In this document: positions 43,915 to 53,482 of the stretch, one piece after another | Numbering within the stretch: position 1 is the stretch's first letter | How the letters are laid out: each line of letters starts with the position of its first letter | Source: Flavobacteriaceae bacterium UBA1903 | Lineage (GTDB): Bacteria; Bacteroidota; Bacteroidia; Flavobacteriales; Flavobacteriaceae | Reading direction: 5' to 3' | Assembly: GCA_002337605.1 (NCBI GenBank) | Contig: DDGL01000014.1 | Location: 135,827 to 199,826, forward strand | Length of the DNA stretch: 64,000 nucleotides | The notes under the pieces: model-generated | Seen by the model: the letters and a program-made list of their open reading frames with translations, nothing else | Told to the model about the DNA's origin: nothing | Database searches by the model: none | Translations under genes and position numbers: made by a program

Positions 43915-44763
43915 TTGAACATCCAACTCATCATACCCGCTCATAATGAAGAAGTGTTTCTTGCGCAAACACTAGATTCGTTAGTGGCGCAAACCCTTCA
44001 GCCAAAAAAAATTGTGGTGGTCAATGATGGGTCTACAGACGATACACAGGCTATTATTGATTCATTTTCGGCAAAATATTCTTTTATTACTTCGGTTACC
44101 ACCCATTCCAATTCGAAACACGAACCAGGCAGCAAAGTTGTCAATGCTTTTTACGAAGGATTTAAAACGCTAGACAACTCATACGAAGTGATCTGCAAGT
44201 TTGATGCAGATCTTATTTTTCCGAAGCATTATCTGGAGAAAGTTTCAGAAACATTTAAAAGCGATCCAAAAACTGGGATGGTTGGCGGATTTTGCACGCT
44301 AGAAGAAAACGGAACCTGGGGAGTAGAAAACCTAACCAATAAAGACCATATTCGTGGTGCTTTAAAGGCGTATCGCAAAGAATGTTTCGAAGAAATTGGA
44401 GGATTAAAAAAATCGATGGGCTGGGACACCGTAGACGAATTACTCGCTAAATTTTATGGCTGGAACGTTGTAACTGATGGATCACTGCATGTAAAACACC
44501 TAAAACCCACCGGCGCCACCTATACCAAAGCCGCCAGGTATAAACAAGGCGAGGCATTTTACAAAATGCGTTATGGTTGGGCACTTACCCAAATCGCTGC
44601 TATAAAACTTGCAACAAAAAAAGGCAGCCCAGCGTTTTATTACCATTGTATGCAAGGGTATTTAAAAGCAAAACGCAAGGAGATGCCATTTTTGGTCACT
44701 GAAGAACAAGGTAGCTTTATTAGAGCCTTACGTTGGAAGAATATAAAGAAAAAGGTGTTTTAA
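43915..44763 (+). CDS. Family 2 glycosyltransferase
   Basis: A 282-residue GT2 enzyme starting at a TTG codon (no in-frame ATG; the N-terminus NIQLIIPAHNEEVFLAQTLDS fits the family start). DxD-type motif FDADLIFP near residue 99, then GLKKSMGWDTVDELLAKFYGW acceptor-loop pattern. No membrane segments. It faces away from the other glycan genes and may act in a separate pathway. Confidence 0.85.
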   Translation: MNIQLIIPAHNEEVFLAQTLDSLVAQTLQPKKIVVVNDGSTDDTQAIIDSFSAKYSFITSVTTHSNSKHEPGSKVVNAFYEGFKTLDNSYEVICKFDADLIFPKHYLEKVSETFKSDPKTGMVGGFCTLEENGTWGVENLTNKDHIRGALKAYRKECFEEIGGLKKSMGWDTVDELLAKFYGWNVVTDGSLHVKHLKPTGATYTKAARYKQGEAFYKMRYGWALTQIAAIKLATKKGSPAFYYHCMQGYLKAKRKEMPFLVTEEQGSFIRALRWKNIKKKVF

Positions 44764-44834
44764 TACATCTTAACCTTTTTATAGCATTTCGCAATTTCCT
44801 ATTGTGTATTTTTGAATCTCTTAAGTTTATCTAT

Positions 44835-45911
44835 ATGCCTTCATATTTCATTAAAACCCTGTTAACTACAGTAATTTGTATCTTTAGCTTTACAGCTAGT
44901 GTAGCTCAAAACAATAAAAAACCTAAAAATATCATTCTGCTTGTAGGGGATGGCATGGGGCTTAGTGAAATTTCATCCAGCCTGTATTTTAATGACAAGC
45001 CTTCTAATTTTTTACGTTTTAAAACGGTTGGGCTTAGTATGACATCTTCCTCAAAAGAATTGATCACAGACTCTGCTGCTGGCGCAACGGCCTTTGCCTC
45101 GGGCATTAAAACCTATAACGGTGCTATAGGGGTAGGTATAGACATGAAGCCTGCCGAAACCATCGTAGAACATATATCGAAAACCGATGTTGCCACCGGG
45201 TTGGTCGTTACATCTTCAGTAGTACACGCTACTCCTGCCTCTTTTTATGCGCATCAGGAATCCCGCAGGATGTACGAGGAGATTGCGGTAGATTTAGTTC
45301 ACAGCAAGATTGAGTTTTTTGCCGGAGGCGGACTTCAGTTTTTTCGGGATAGAACCGATGGGCAAGACCTGATTCAGCAACTAAAAGACCGGAATTATGA
45401 AGTTCATACCGATGCGCTTCCACAGAAAATTTCAGAAAAAAAGCAAGCCATCTTATTAGCTCCTGACGGCATGCCAAAAATGTCTGAAAACAGAGGAAAT
45501 TTCTTAACAAATGCCACCATGCTCGCCATTGGGCAACTTTCCAAAAACAAGGAAGGGTTCTTCTTACTGGTAGAAGGCTCCCAGATAGACTGGGGTGGTC
45601 ATGACAACGATGCTGAATTCTTAATCAACGAAATGATTGATTTTGACAAAACCATTGGTGCTGTACTCGATTTTGCTAAAAACAATGGCGAAACGCTTGT
45701 AATTGTTACGGCAGACCATGAAACCGGAGGGTTTAGCCTTAGTGCAGATGGGATTAACTACAATAAAATCGTAGCTTCTTTTTCAACCACAGGTCACACA
45801 GCAACTATGGTTCCTGTTTTTGCACAAGGTCCCAGTGAGGAATTATTTGACGGAGTGTATCAAAACACAAAAATACATACGATAATGAAACAACTTTTTG
45901 ACCAAAAGTAA
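44835..45911 (+). CDS. Alkaline phosphatase
   Basis: A 358-residue exported phosphatase with signal peptide (MPSYFIKTLLTT ... ASVAQ). The metal and catalytic motifs are GDGMG, the nucleophile Ser in TDSAAGATA, EGSQIDWGGHDND and TADHETGG, all of the alkaline phosphatase family. The frame is open upstream to 44733 inside the preceding gene; Met at 44835 gives a clean signal peptide. Probably periplasmic phosphate scavenging. Confidence 0.92.
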   Translation: MPSYFIKTLLTTVICIFSFTASVAQNNKKPKNIILLVGDGMGLSEISSSLYFNDKPSNFLRFKTVGLSMTSSSKELITDSAAGATAFASGIKTYNGAIGVGIDMKPAETIVEHISKTDVATGLVVTSSVVHATPASFYAHQESRRMYEEIAVDLVHSKIEFFAGGGLQFFRDRTDGQDLIQQLKDRNYEVHTDALPQKISEKKQAILLAPDGMPKMSENRGNFLTNATMLAIGQLSKNKEGFFLLVEGSQIDWGGHDNDAEFLINEMIDFDKTIGAVLDFAKNNGETLVIVTADHETGGFSLSADGINYNKIVASFSTTGHTATMVPVFAQGPSEELFDGVYQNTKIHTIMKQLFDQK

Positions 45912-45968
45912 GGATACTCCCTTCCCTAAAAATTTTTTAATTAGTACCTTAGCGACACGATTACAACT

Positions 45969-46706
45969 ATGGCATACCTAGAAGATATTGGTTCTTACTT
46001 TTTAATGCTGAAACGCACCTTTGGGGGTTTCACCAAACGGTCGGTACTTAAAGAACTTATCTTTAAGGAAATTGACGATCTTATTATAGGCTCATTACCT
46101 ATTGTGATCTTTATCTCCTTCTTCGTTGGTGGTGTAATTGCTATACAAACCGCTTTAAATGTCGACAACCCCATTATCCCAAAATCTTTAATAGGCTATG
46201 CAACAAGGCAGTCCATTATTCTGGAATTTGCCCCTACGTTTATGTCTATTATCATGGCGGGTAAAGTAGGCTCCTTTATCACTTCCAGCATTGGCTCTAT
46301 GCGGGTTACCGAGCAAATTGACGCCCTGGAAGTTATGGGTATAAACTCTTTAAATTATCTTGTATTCCCAAAAATTATTGCACTCTTGTTTTTCCCCTTT
46401 GTGATAGCATTATCTATGTTTATTGGGATTACTGGAGGTTTGTTGGCTGGTGTTTACGGTGGATTTACCACCTACACCGACTTTACAGCTGGGCTACAAG
46501 ACAGTTTTAACTCTTTTCATCTGGTGTATGCCTTTATAAAAACATTTGTTTTTGCCTTTATATTGGCAACTGTACCCTCCTGGCAGGGTTATTATATGAA
46601 AGGGGGCGCGCTGGAAGTAGGAAAGGCAAGCACCAACTCTTTTGTCTGGACGAGTGTGCTCATCATCTTGGCAAATTTTATCATCACACAACTCCTTCTT
46701 AGCTAA
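45969..46706 (+). CDS. MlaE-type phospholipid transporter permease
   Basis: A 245-residue integral membrane permease of the MlaE/YrbE family. Conserved segments IAIQTALNVDNPIIPKSLIGYATRQSI, APTFMSIIMAGKVGSFITSSIGSMRVTEQIDALEVMG and the C-terminal helices. Such permeases move phospholipids between outer and inner membrane. It overlaps the following ATPase gene by one base, forming the standard permease/ATPase pair; MlaD-type substrate-binding genes are not seen here. Confidence 0.88.
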   Translation: MAYLEDIGSYFLMLKRTFGGFTKRSVLKELIFKEIDDLIIGSLPIVIFISFFVGGVIAIQTALNVDNPIIPKSLIGYATRQSIILEFAPTFMSIIMAGKVGSFITSSIGSMRVTEQIDALEVMGINSLNYLVFPKIIALLFFPFVIALSMFIGITGGLLAGVYGGFTTYTDFTAGLQDSFNSFHLVYAFIKTFVFAFILATVPSWQGYYMKGGALEVGKASTNSFVWTSVLIILANFIITQLLLS

Positions 46707-47470
46707 TGATAAAAGTAGAAAACATAAAGAAAAGTTTTGGCGACGAGGAAATCCTTAAAGGTATTTCTACTGTTTTTGAAAAGGGTAAGACCAATTTAAT
46801 TATAGGCCAGAGTGGTAGTGGGAAAACAGTGATGTTGAAATGTCTGTTAGGTTTGTTTAAGCCTGAAGAAGGATTTATTTTCTATGAAAATGAGGCCATC
46901 CAGAATATGGATGATGAACAACAAAGAACCCTGCGGGAAGAAATTGGAATGCTTTTTCAGGGAGGGGCTTTGTTCGATTCTATGACTATTGAAGAAAACG
47001 TTATGTTTCCTTTACGTATGTTTACGAAAAACAAAAAGTCTGAAATGCTAGAACGCGTAAATGAGGTTTTAGAACGTGTAAATCTGGGAGGGGTTAACAA
47101 GAAGTATCCTTCAGAAATTTCCGGGGGAATGCAAAAAAGAGTTTCTATTGCCCGGGCCATTGTAAACAAACCTAAATACCTCTTTTGTGACGAACCCAAC
47201 TCCGGACTCGACCCTAAAACTGCTACTGTAATCGATAATCTTATTCAGGAAATTACCCATGAGTATGATATTACAACCGTAGTCGTTACACACGATATGA
47301 ATTCAGTTATGGAAATTGGAGAGAACATTGTCTTTCTCAAAAATGGCATTTTAGTCTGGCAGGGAAATAACAAGGAAATTTTCAGCACAGACAATCAGGA
47401 TGTTACAGATTTCGTCTATTCTTCAGATTTATTTAAGAAAATCAGGGATATACAGCTAAAAGAGCAGTAA
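46706..47470 (+). CDS. MlaF-type ABC transporter ATP-binding protein
   Basis: A 254-residue ABC ATPase with Walker A GQSGSGKTV, signature ISGGMQKRVSIAR, Walker B YLFCDEPNSGLD and switch His in VVTHDM. Partner of the MlaE-type permease directly upstream (1-base overlap), so the pair forms the engine of a lipid transport system in the envelope. Confidence 0.9.
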   Translation: MIKVENIKKSFGDEEILKGISTVFEKGKTNLIIGQSGSGKTVMLKCLLGLFKPEEGFIFYENEAIQNMDDEQQRTLREEIGMLFQGGALFDSMTIEENVMFPLRMFTKNKKSEMLERVNEVLERVNLGGVNKKYPSEISGGMQKRVSIARAIVNKPKYLFCDEPNSGLDPKTATVIDNLIQEITHEYDITTVVVTHDMNSVMEIGENIVFLKNGILVWQGNNKEIFSTDNQDVTDFVYSSDLFKKIRDIQLKEQ

Positions 47471-47539
47471 TTTATTTAATCATAGGTTGTATTGTATAAA
47501 ATTTTAAGTTATTTTTAACGACTTTTAAAAATCATACTT

Positions 47540-49162
47540 ATGAAAAAAATTACAACCTTATCACTTGCGCTCGCATGTGGCTTTGGAATGTTGGCTCAGG
47601 AAGTGAGCTTTACAAATCAAAACAATTTAATTGGTAATTTCGATTCATCTACGGCTGTTGCTGTCGATGTAAATAACGATTTTCTTGATGATAACGTTCG
47701 CATTTCATCTAATGGAGTTGGAATAGATTACCAGCAACCTGATGGTACTTTTATCTCTACTATGATTTCAATGCCCATACAAAATGTTCCAAACTGGAGT
47801 GTTGCTGCTGGAGATTTGGATGCAAACGGTTACAATGATTTTGTACTAGGAAATGGGCAACGTGTTTCATTTTTAATGGCAAATGCAGACGGAACTGATT
47901 ATACAGAAAACACATTCCCTCAATATATCTTTTCACAACGTTCAACTTTTGCTGATATAGACAACGATGGAGATTTAGATGCATTTGTTTGTCACGATGT
48001 AGATTTAAGTCACCCGTACCGAAACGATGGTAACGGAAATATGACTTTAGACCAGACTCTTATTCAAACCTTAGATGCCCCTGGTAACTACGCTGCGATC
48101 TGGATAGATTATGATAATGATGGCGATCAGGATATGTACTTAACAAAGTGTAGAGGCGGTTCACCACCAAACGACCCATTAAACAATAATGCAATGTACA
48201 CCAATGATGGCAATGGCGTATTTACCGAAAATGCACTCGACATTGGAATGCAGGATAGTTCTCGTTCCTGGGCAACTGTTTTTGAAGACTTTGACAATGA
48301 TGGAGACTTAGATGCTTTTATCGTAAACCACGACTTTCAGAACAAGTTTATGGAAAATGATGGGACTGGAAACTATACAGATATTATCGCAACCACAGGT
48401 ATTAACCCAAACGACCTTGGGTCCTGGGAAAACCTTGCAGCAGACTTTAACAACGATGGATATATCGATATCCTAAGTGAAATGTCCAAAGAACTATACA
48501 TTAACAATGGAGACATGACTTTTACAGGTCAGGACCTTCCTTTTGATGGCGGTGGAATTGGAGACCTTAACAACGATGGGTTTTTAGATGTTGTAAGAGG
48601 TGGAAACCTTTACATAAATGATGGAAACGATAACAACTGGTTTAAAGTTGCACTTACCGGAGAAGACAGTAACCTGAACGGTATTGGTGCCCGTGTTATA
48701 ATTGAAGGAGCCTGGGGAAGCCAAATGCGTGAAGTACGCTCTGGACAAGGTTTTAGACATATGAATTCTTTAGTTGCACATTTTGGTCTTGGTACAGCTA
48801 CCACTATCGATAAAGTGATTATAGAGTGGCCTTCTGGAGAAGTTGATATTTTCGAGGACGTACAGATAAACCAACAACTTTCTGTAACTGAAGGTGAAAC
48901 CGAAGTTGTTCTTGGGGGAGAAGATGCACTAGCTGCAGGCATTAAGTTATATCCTAACCCAACAGCAAATCAATTAAATTTCTCTGTTCAGGGAATGGAC
49001 AATACAGTAGTAACTATTGTAGATATGAATGGAAAGTTAGTGTTAAGCACAACTGTATCCAGCGCAAACAGCATAGATGTTTCCAGCCTAAACACTGGAG
49101 TTTACTTCGCTCAATTTGAAATTGACCAAAGACAAGTAAGCTACAAGTTTGTAAAAAAATAA
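47540..49162 (+). CDS. FG-GAP/ASPIC-UnbV repeat protein exported by T9SS
   Basis: A 540-residue secreted protein: signal peptide (ending MLAQ), FG-GAP/VCBS-type repeats with many calcium-like DxNxDGDxD loops (DIDNDGDLDAF, DYDNDGDQDMY, DFDNDGDLDAF). An ASPIC/UnbV domain (IGARVIIEGAWGSQMREVRSGQGF ... WPSGEVDIFED) and a type A sorting domain (LYPNPTANQLN ... NTGVYFAQFEI) complete it. It is probably a calcium-dependent surface adhesin or glycan-associated protein; no enzymatic motif is present. Confidence 0.9.
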   Translation: MKKITTLSLALACGFGMLAQEVSFTNQNNLIGNFDSSTAVAVDVNNDFLDDNVRISSNGVGIDYQQPDGTFISTMISMPIQNVPNWSVAAGDLDANGYNDFVLGNGQRVSFLMANADGTDYTENTFPQYIFSQRSTFADIDNDGDLDAFVCHDVDLSHPYRNDGNGNMTLDQTLIQTLDAPGNYAAIWIDYDNDGDQDMYLTKCRGGSPPNDPLNNNAMYTNDGNGVFTENALDIGMQDSSRSWATVFEDFDNDGDLDAFIVNHDFQNKFMENDGTGNYTDIIATTGINPNDLGSWENLAADFNNDGYIDILSEMSKELYINNGDMTFTGQDLPFDGGGIGDLNNDGFLDVVRGGNLYINDGNDNNWFKVALTGEDSNLNGIGARVIIEGAWGSQMREVRSGQGFRHMNSLVAHFGLGTATTIDKVIIEWPSGEVDIFEDVQINQQLSVTEGETEVVLGGEDALAAGIKLYPNPTANQLNFSVQGMDNTVVTIVDMNGKLVLSTTVSSANSIDVSSLNTGVYFAQFEIDQRQVSYKFVKK

Positions 49163-49179
49163 TTTGATTTTTAAAAAGA

Positions 49180-49210
49180 AAAAAAGGCACTCCATTTGAG
49201 TGCCTTTTTT
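49180..49210. terminator. Bidirectional terminator
   Basis: AAAAAAGGCACTC / GAGTGCCTTTTTT with a 5-base loop (CATTT), between the convergent FG-GAP and DUF389 genes. Works on both strands. Confidence 0.9.
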
Positions 49211-49246
49211 ATTGCCTATATCCCAAGTAAAGAGATTAAATAATCA

Positions 49247-50677
49247 CTAACGTTCTTCCACAGCAAGTGTGTCCAGTTCTAAACGTAGTTTCAGGATGCT
49301 TGCCATCTTTTCCATATTGGCTGTACGTTCTCTGGAACGCACCGTGTTTTTCCACGTTACTGAAAAGACAGGCAGGGTATCTGTTTTTTCGTAATTGGTA
49401 GACACCCGCTTTGAATAGGAAAAATTTTCAATGCCTTCAAAAGTTACTTGTAGCTCTTTGCTTATGGCTTCAAAAGGAATTCCGTCTTTTACCGTAAGTT
49501 TAGCAATCTCATCTTCGAGGAAAGCAATACGTTCGTCTTTATCGCTAATTGCCTTTTCATTCTTCACGTACAAATCTTCCAAAATACCTGCTTTTACCTC
49601 TCCAGAAAGTCTTTCTGCCAATGCTCCGGATTGATCAGAGCCTTGATAAATACGCAGGGTAACGTCTTCTAGTTTCTCCGTTTCTTTCAATTGGGCCAAC
49701 CACTCATTAATTTTGGGTTGTGGCACAGGCTGCCCAATCAGGTATACTTCAATCTGTTTTGTTTTATAATCCTGTGAAGACTTTACCACTTCGGCACCCT
49801 CATACCTAATAATCTCTTTTACAAATTCTTTTGTTTTATTTTCAAAAACCTGTTCTTGTAACAGCTTGTAAAAAAGGTACACACTGGGCACTATGACAAT
49901 TACCGCTATTAAAGAAGCCATTTGCGCAATAAATCGTCTCCTCTTCGAATTGGCATACCGCACCATTGGAAATCGTAACACTTTGGAAACAATAAACGTT
50001 GAAAGCGCAATAAAAACTGCATTGATAGAAAACAGGTACAAAGCCCCGCCAGCATAATCTATATTCCCGATAGCCAACCCGTAGCCAACGGTACACAAAG
50101 GCGGCATAAGGGCAGTAGCAATAGCTACCCCAAAAATAACACTTGCAATGGTGCCACTTTTAGTTTTAGCAACAATAAGTGCCAAACCACCAAAAATAGC
50201 AACCAGTACATCTAGAATGGTAGGATAGGTTCGGGCAAGTAACTCGGGTGTTTCTTCAGTTAAAGGAGAAATACTAAAGTATAAAAAAGCTGTAAGCACG
50301 CTTAGCGCCACCATGATTCCTAAATTTATAAGGGACTTCCTAAGTGTCTCCACATCGTTTATGGCCACAGAAAGACCAATACCCACAATGGGACCCATTA
50401 ATGGAGAAATAAGCATCGCTCCAATCACCACAGCTGTACTACTCACATTTAAGCCAATAGAAGCCACAAAAATGGAAAAAATAAGAATCCATGCCGTATG
50501 GCCTTTAAAAGGAATGTCTTTTCGTACTGCCTCTATGGTCGCGTCCCTATCGGTGTCTTCATTCAGGCTAAAAAGCCCTCTTATAAACTTTGTTAATCCA
50601 TGCCAGGCATTCTGCTTGTCTTTCTCAAATTCGGCTTCGTTAGGCGTTATATGGTTCTTATTTTCAGGTGTACTCAT
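49247..50677 (-). CDS. DUF389 membrane protein
   Basis: A 476-residue protein of the DUF389 (TIGR00341) family. About seven hydrophobic segments in residues ~60-290 (for example SSTAVVIGAMLISPLMGPIVGIGLSVA and GALYLFSINAVFIALSTFIVSKV) and a ~190-residue soluble C-terminal part. Function unknown. Its start overlaps the manC stop by one base, so the two are transcribed together. Confidence 0.85.
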   Translation of the reverse strand: MSTPENKNHITPNEAEFEKDKQNAWHGLTKFIRGLFSLNEDTDRDATIEAVRKDIPFKGHTAWILIFSIFVASIGLNVSSTAVVIGAMLISPLMGPIVGIGLSVAINDVETLRKSLINLGIMVALSVLTAFLYFSISPLTEETPELLARTYPTILDVLVAIFGGLALIVAKTKSGTIASVIFGVAIATALMPPLCTVGYGLAIGNIDYAGGALYLFSINAVFIALSTFIVSKVLRFPMVRYANSKRRRFIAQMASLIAVIVIVPSVYLFYKLLQEQVFENKTKEFVKEIIRYEGAEVVKSSQDYKTKQIEVYLIGQPVPQPKINEWLAQLKETEKLEDVTLRIYQGSDQSGALAERLSGEVKAGILEDLYVKNEKAISDKDERIAFLEDEIAKLTVKDGIPFEAISKELQVTFEGIENFSYSKRVSTNYEKTDTLPVFSVTWKNTVRSRERTANMEKMASILKLRLELDTLAVEER

Positions 50678-51765
50678 TATGTATATTTTTCACCGTGTTT
50701 TTCTGAAACTTCGGTCAGTAGGGTTTTAATTTCTTGCTCCTTTTCCTTCGGAAATATAAGCAATACATCTTCTTTCTCAACAACGATATAATTATTCAAA
50801 CCGTCAATGACTACCAATTTATCTTTTTCAGTAAAAACCATATTTCCACTGGCTTCTTTAAGATGAGTTTTAGCCCTCACAATTGCGTTACTGTTTATGT
50901 CCTTAACCAGTTTATCATGCAACGCTCCCCAGGTACCAAGATCATTCCAGTCAAACGTTGCTATTTTCACATACACGTTTTTAGCTTTCTCCATGATGCC
51001 ATAATCAATCGAGATATTCTCGGCGAGGCTATAGTTTTCTGAAACGAACCTTTTTTCTTCTTCGGAATTATAAACGGGTTTTCCTTCTGAAAAAAGTGCA
51101 TTCATAACAGGCAAATGCTCTTCAAATGCTGAAATAATACTTTTCACACTCCATAAAAATATACCAGCATTCCAAAGGAAATTTCCTTCCGCTAAAAAGT
51201 GCTTAGCAGTTTCATAATCTGGCTTTTCCCGGAATTGATGTACTTTTTTAATTTCAGAAATAGAATTTTTATCGCTTTCTATATATCCATACCCCGTATT
51301 CGCAAACGTTGGCGGGATTCCCAGGGTCATTAAAACGTCTTCTTTTTCACAGGTATTAAAACACAATTCTACATCTTTCTGAAAGGCTGTTTCATCTTCA
51401 ATCCAATGATCGCTTGGGGCTACAAGCATAACAGCCTCCGGATTATCTTTTTGGATCTTTAATGCTGAGAGCAAAATACAGGGTGCTGTATTTCGCATAG
51501 CAGGCTCCAACACCACTTGTGCTTTTGAAATTTTAGGCAACTGCTCCAGCGTAAGCTCTAAATAACGCTCATTGGTTAGCACCTGTATATTTTCTGCAGG
51601 CACTATTTTTTCCAATCGCGAAAACGTCTTTTGAAGCAAGCTCTCTCCGGTCCCTAACATATCATGAAACTGTTTTGGAAACTCCTGTGTACTAACAGGC
51701 CAGAATCTTGAGCCAATTCCTCCTGCCATGATCACTGCGTAGTAATTTTTATTTAATGTATTCAA
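50677..51765 (-). CDS. manC: Mannose-1-phosphate guanylyltransferase
   Basis: A 362-residue nucleotidyltransferase making GDP-mannose. Pyrophosphorylase motif MAGGIGSRFWPVSTQEFPKQF near the N-terminus, APSDHWIED, NTGYGYIE, EKPDYETAKHFL and NAGIFLW segments. Lacks the fused phosphomannose isomerase domain of longer forms. GDP-mannose would feed surface glycan synthesis; the glycan genes 8 kb to the left are possible users. Confidence 0.9.
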   Translation of the reverse strand: MNTLNKNYYAVIMAGGIGSRFWPVSTQEFPKQFHDMLGTGESLLQKTFSRLEKIVPAENIQVLTNERYLELTLEQLPKISKAQVVLEPAMRNTAPCILLSALKIQKDNPEAVMLVAPSDHWIEDETAFQKDVELCFNTCEKEDVLMTLGIPPTFANTGYGYIESDKNSISEIKKVHQFREKPDYETAKHFLAEGNFLWNAGIFLWSVKSIISAFEEHLPVMNALFSEGKPVYNSEEEKRFVSENYSLAENISIDYGIMEKAKNVYVKIATFDWNDLGTWGALHDKLVKDINSNAIVRAKTHLKEASGNMVFTEKDKLVVIDGLNNYIVVEKEDVLLIFPKEKEQEIKTLLTEVSEKHGEKYT

Positions 51766-51929
51766 ATTAGTTCTTTTTTATAAATATGGCTCTTGAATTA
51801 GTATTGTGAAACTTTACTAGTTGAAAAGTTGATGTGTTTAGGAGTTTAGTCTAGTGTGTTTCGTATGGTTATAAGAAATTCCCTTTTTAGTTCCTCAACC
51901 TCTAAACGTATCGACTCATCGACTGCCGT

Positions 51930-52535
51930 TCAACTTTGAACCCGCAAAAACTCTACTTCAGCATTGGGGTTAAAAAGGTAGATTCTACCTGTATTCACCT
52001 CCAAACACTCATAGCGTTTTACGCGTTTATTGCCTCGTTTAAAAATTTTCCCGTTATAGAGCCGAAACAATGCTCCGTGGGGTATTTCAAATATATAGTT
52101 TTTATCGTTGGGGGCATCGTACTGTTTTAATGCTAACGAAAGTTTAGCATCTGTATCGCTACTCGCCCGTGGGTTTTTAAAGTGTAGTGCCAATAAAGGC
52201 AGTAAATTATTGGGAAATACTTCCGGACGTATAAATGGCAACATTAAAAGCTGAAAGCTATGCTTCCATTCACGCCCGTGGGGTTTTATACTTCTACCAT
52301 ATTTATTGAAAGCCACCAAATGTGCAACCTCATGAATAAGTGTGATTAAAAAACGGTACTTGTTCAAGTTGGCATTTACTGTTATTTGGTGCTGGCCGTT
52401 GGATGTTTTTCTGTAATCACCGTGACGTGTTACCCGTTCGTTTACAATTTTCAAGTAAACATTGTTTGTTTTAATAAGTTCAAAACTAGGCGCTACAGCT
52501 GCTTGGGGAATGTATTTTTCGAGGATATCTTGCAC
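51930..52535 (-). CDS. SprT-like zinc-dependent protein
   Basis: A 201-residue protein of the SprT-like family with the zinc motif HEVAHLVAF (HExxH) near residue 68 and HGREWKHSFQ downstream. C-terminal ~60 residues contain a KRVKRYECLEVNTGRIYLF zinc-ribbon-like segment lacking the typical cysteine pairs. Related to eukaryotic SPRTN proteases, but activity in bacteria is unproven. Confidence 0.85.
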   Translation of the reverse strand: MQDILEKYIPQAAVAPSFELIKTNNVYLKIVNERVTRHGDYRKTSNGQHQITVNANLNKYRFLITLIHEVAHLVAFNKYGRSIKPHGREWKHSFQLLMLPFIRPEVFPNNLLPLLALHFKNPRASSDTDAKLSLALKQYDAPNDKNYIFEIPHGALFRLYNGKIFKRGNKRVKRYECLEVNTGRIYLFNPNAEVEFLRVQS

Positions 52536-52667
52536 GCTTCAAAAATACAGAAAATTTTTAGTTGTTTTGTCACCTCGAAGCACAGTGAAAAGGGCGCACA
52601 ACTTGCTAAAAATAATTGTTAATTAAAATTCATTCGAAAGTGAGCTTCTTGTGAGATTTCTCCTAAG

Positions 52668-52693
52668 CCGGTGCTGAGCTTGTCGAAGTATCG
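52668..52693. repeat. Dispersed TCGAC-type palindromic repeat
   Basis: Contains the reverse complement of TTCGACAAGCTCAG (52674-52687), identical over 14 bases to the copy inside the macroglobulin gene. Located in the intergenic region between the SDR and SprT-like genes. Confidence 0.65.
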
Positions 52694-52716
52694 AAATGAC
52701 TCGTACCACTAAACAC

Positions 52717-53406
52717 CTAGGGAGTTGAACTGGAAACCTGCAAAATCTTTCCGTTGTACATTTTATGTCCTGTTAAAGAAAAATCCATAATATACTGTGC
52801 CATTTCTTGTGCAGTAACTGCCGCTTTTAAACCAGGGAAAGCCTCTTCGAGCATTTCTGTTTGTACAGAGCCCAATGCCAGGCAATTAAAACTGGGACCG
52901 GTTTTTTTATACTCTTCAGCTAAGACTTCTGTTAATGTAATGATAGCCCCTTTACTACTACTATATGCCGCCAGGCCAGGAAATTTCAAACTTCCCTGAA
53001 TACCGCCCATACTACTAATGTTAACAACGTGGCCGTCCTTTTTCATAAAAGGCAGAATTGTTTGGGTCATTACCGCAGCACCAAAAACATTTACAGCATA
53101 GCTATCTTCAAAGTCTTCCCACTTCAGTTTTGCAAAAGGTTTGTTTACCAAATATCCTGAATTGTTAATAAGCACATCTACATGGCTCCATGTTTCTTTC
53201 AAAAACTCTTTGACCCGGGCAACATCCCTTTTATCGGTAATATCACAAGAGAAACACCAGCAATTTGAAATATCTAATCCCGAAACTGGCGCAGCATCAC
53301 GCGACAAGGCAAGCACATTATGTCCTGCATCTGTAAGCAATGAAACCAGCTCATAGCCTATACCACGACTGGTTCCAGTTATTATTATATTTTTAGTTTC
53401 GGGCAT
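52717..53406 (-). CDS. Short-chain dehydrogenase/reductase
   Basis: A 229-residue SDR: nucleotide-binding GTSRGIGYE, structural NNSG, and catalytic YSSSKGA (Tyr-x3-Lys) with upstream Ser in ISSMGG. Substrate unknown. The frame is open upstream to 53556 into the pdhC gene, but that stretch crosses an intergenic repeat, so Met at 53406 is the start. It lies downstream of pdhC on the same strand, separated by a hairpin-rich spacer. Confidence 0.9.
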   Translation of the reverse strand: MPETKNIIITGTSRGIGYELVSLLTDAGHNVLALSRDAAPVSGLDISNCWCFSCDITDKRDVARVKEFLKETWSHVDVLINNSGYLVNKPFAKLKWEDFEDSYAVNVFGAAVMTQTILPFMKKDGHVVNISSMGGIQGSLKFPGLAAYSSSKGAIITLTEVLAEEYKKTGPSFNCLALGSVQTEMLEEAFPGLKAAVTAQEMAQYIMDFSLTGHKMYNGKILQVSSSTP

Positions 53407-53435
53407 TGTATTTTTGTGATATTTTTTGAAAAAAT

Positions 53436-53482
53436 TGGGGTATACACACCCCTTGCCCCCTCTTTTTAGAGGGGAGGTTTTT
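53436..53482. repeat. GC-rich palindromic spacer repeat
   Basis: Hairpin CCCCTCT-TTTT-AGAGGGG (53457-53474), preceded by another small palindrome GGGGT...ACCCC, in the spacer between the pdhC stop and the SDR start. The same kind of pyrimidine/purine-rich block recurs near 56330. It is distinctly GC-richer than the surrounding intergenic DNA. Confidence 0.55.

Noticed and set aside
53457..53474. Intrinsic terminator of pdhC
   Set aside because: The T run follows the hairpin on the plus strand, whereas pdhC is on the minus strand; treated as a repeat.
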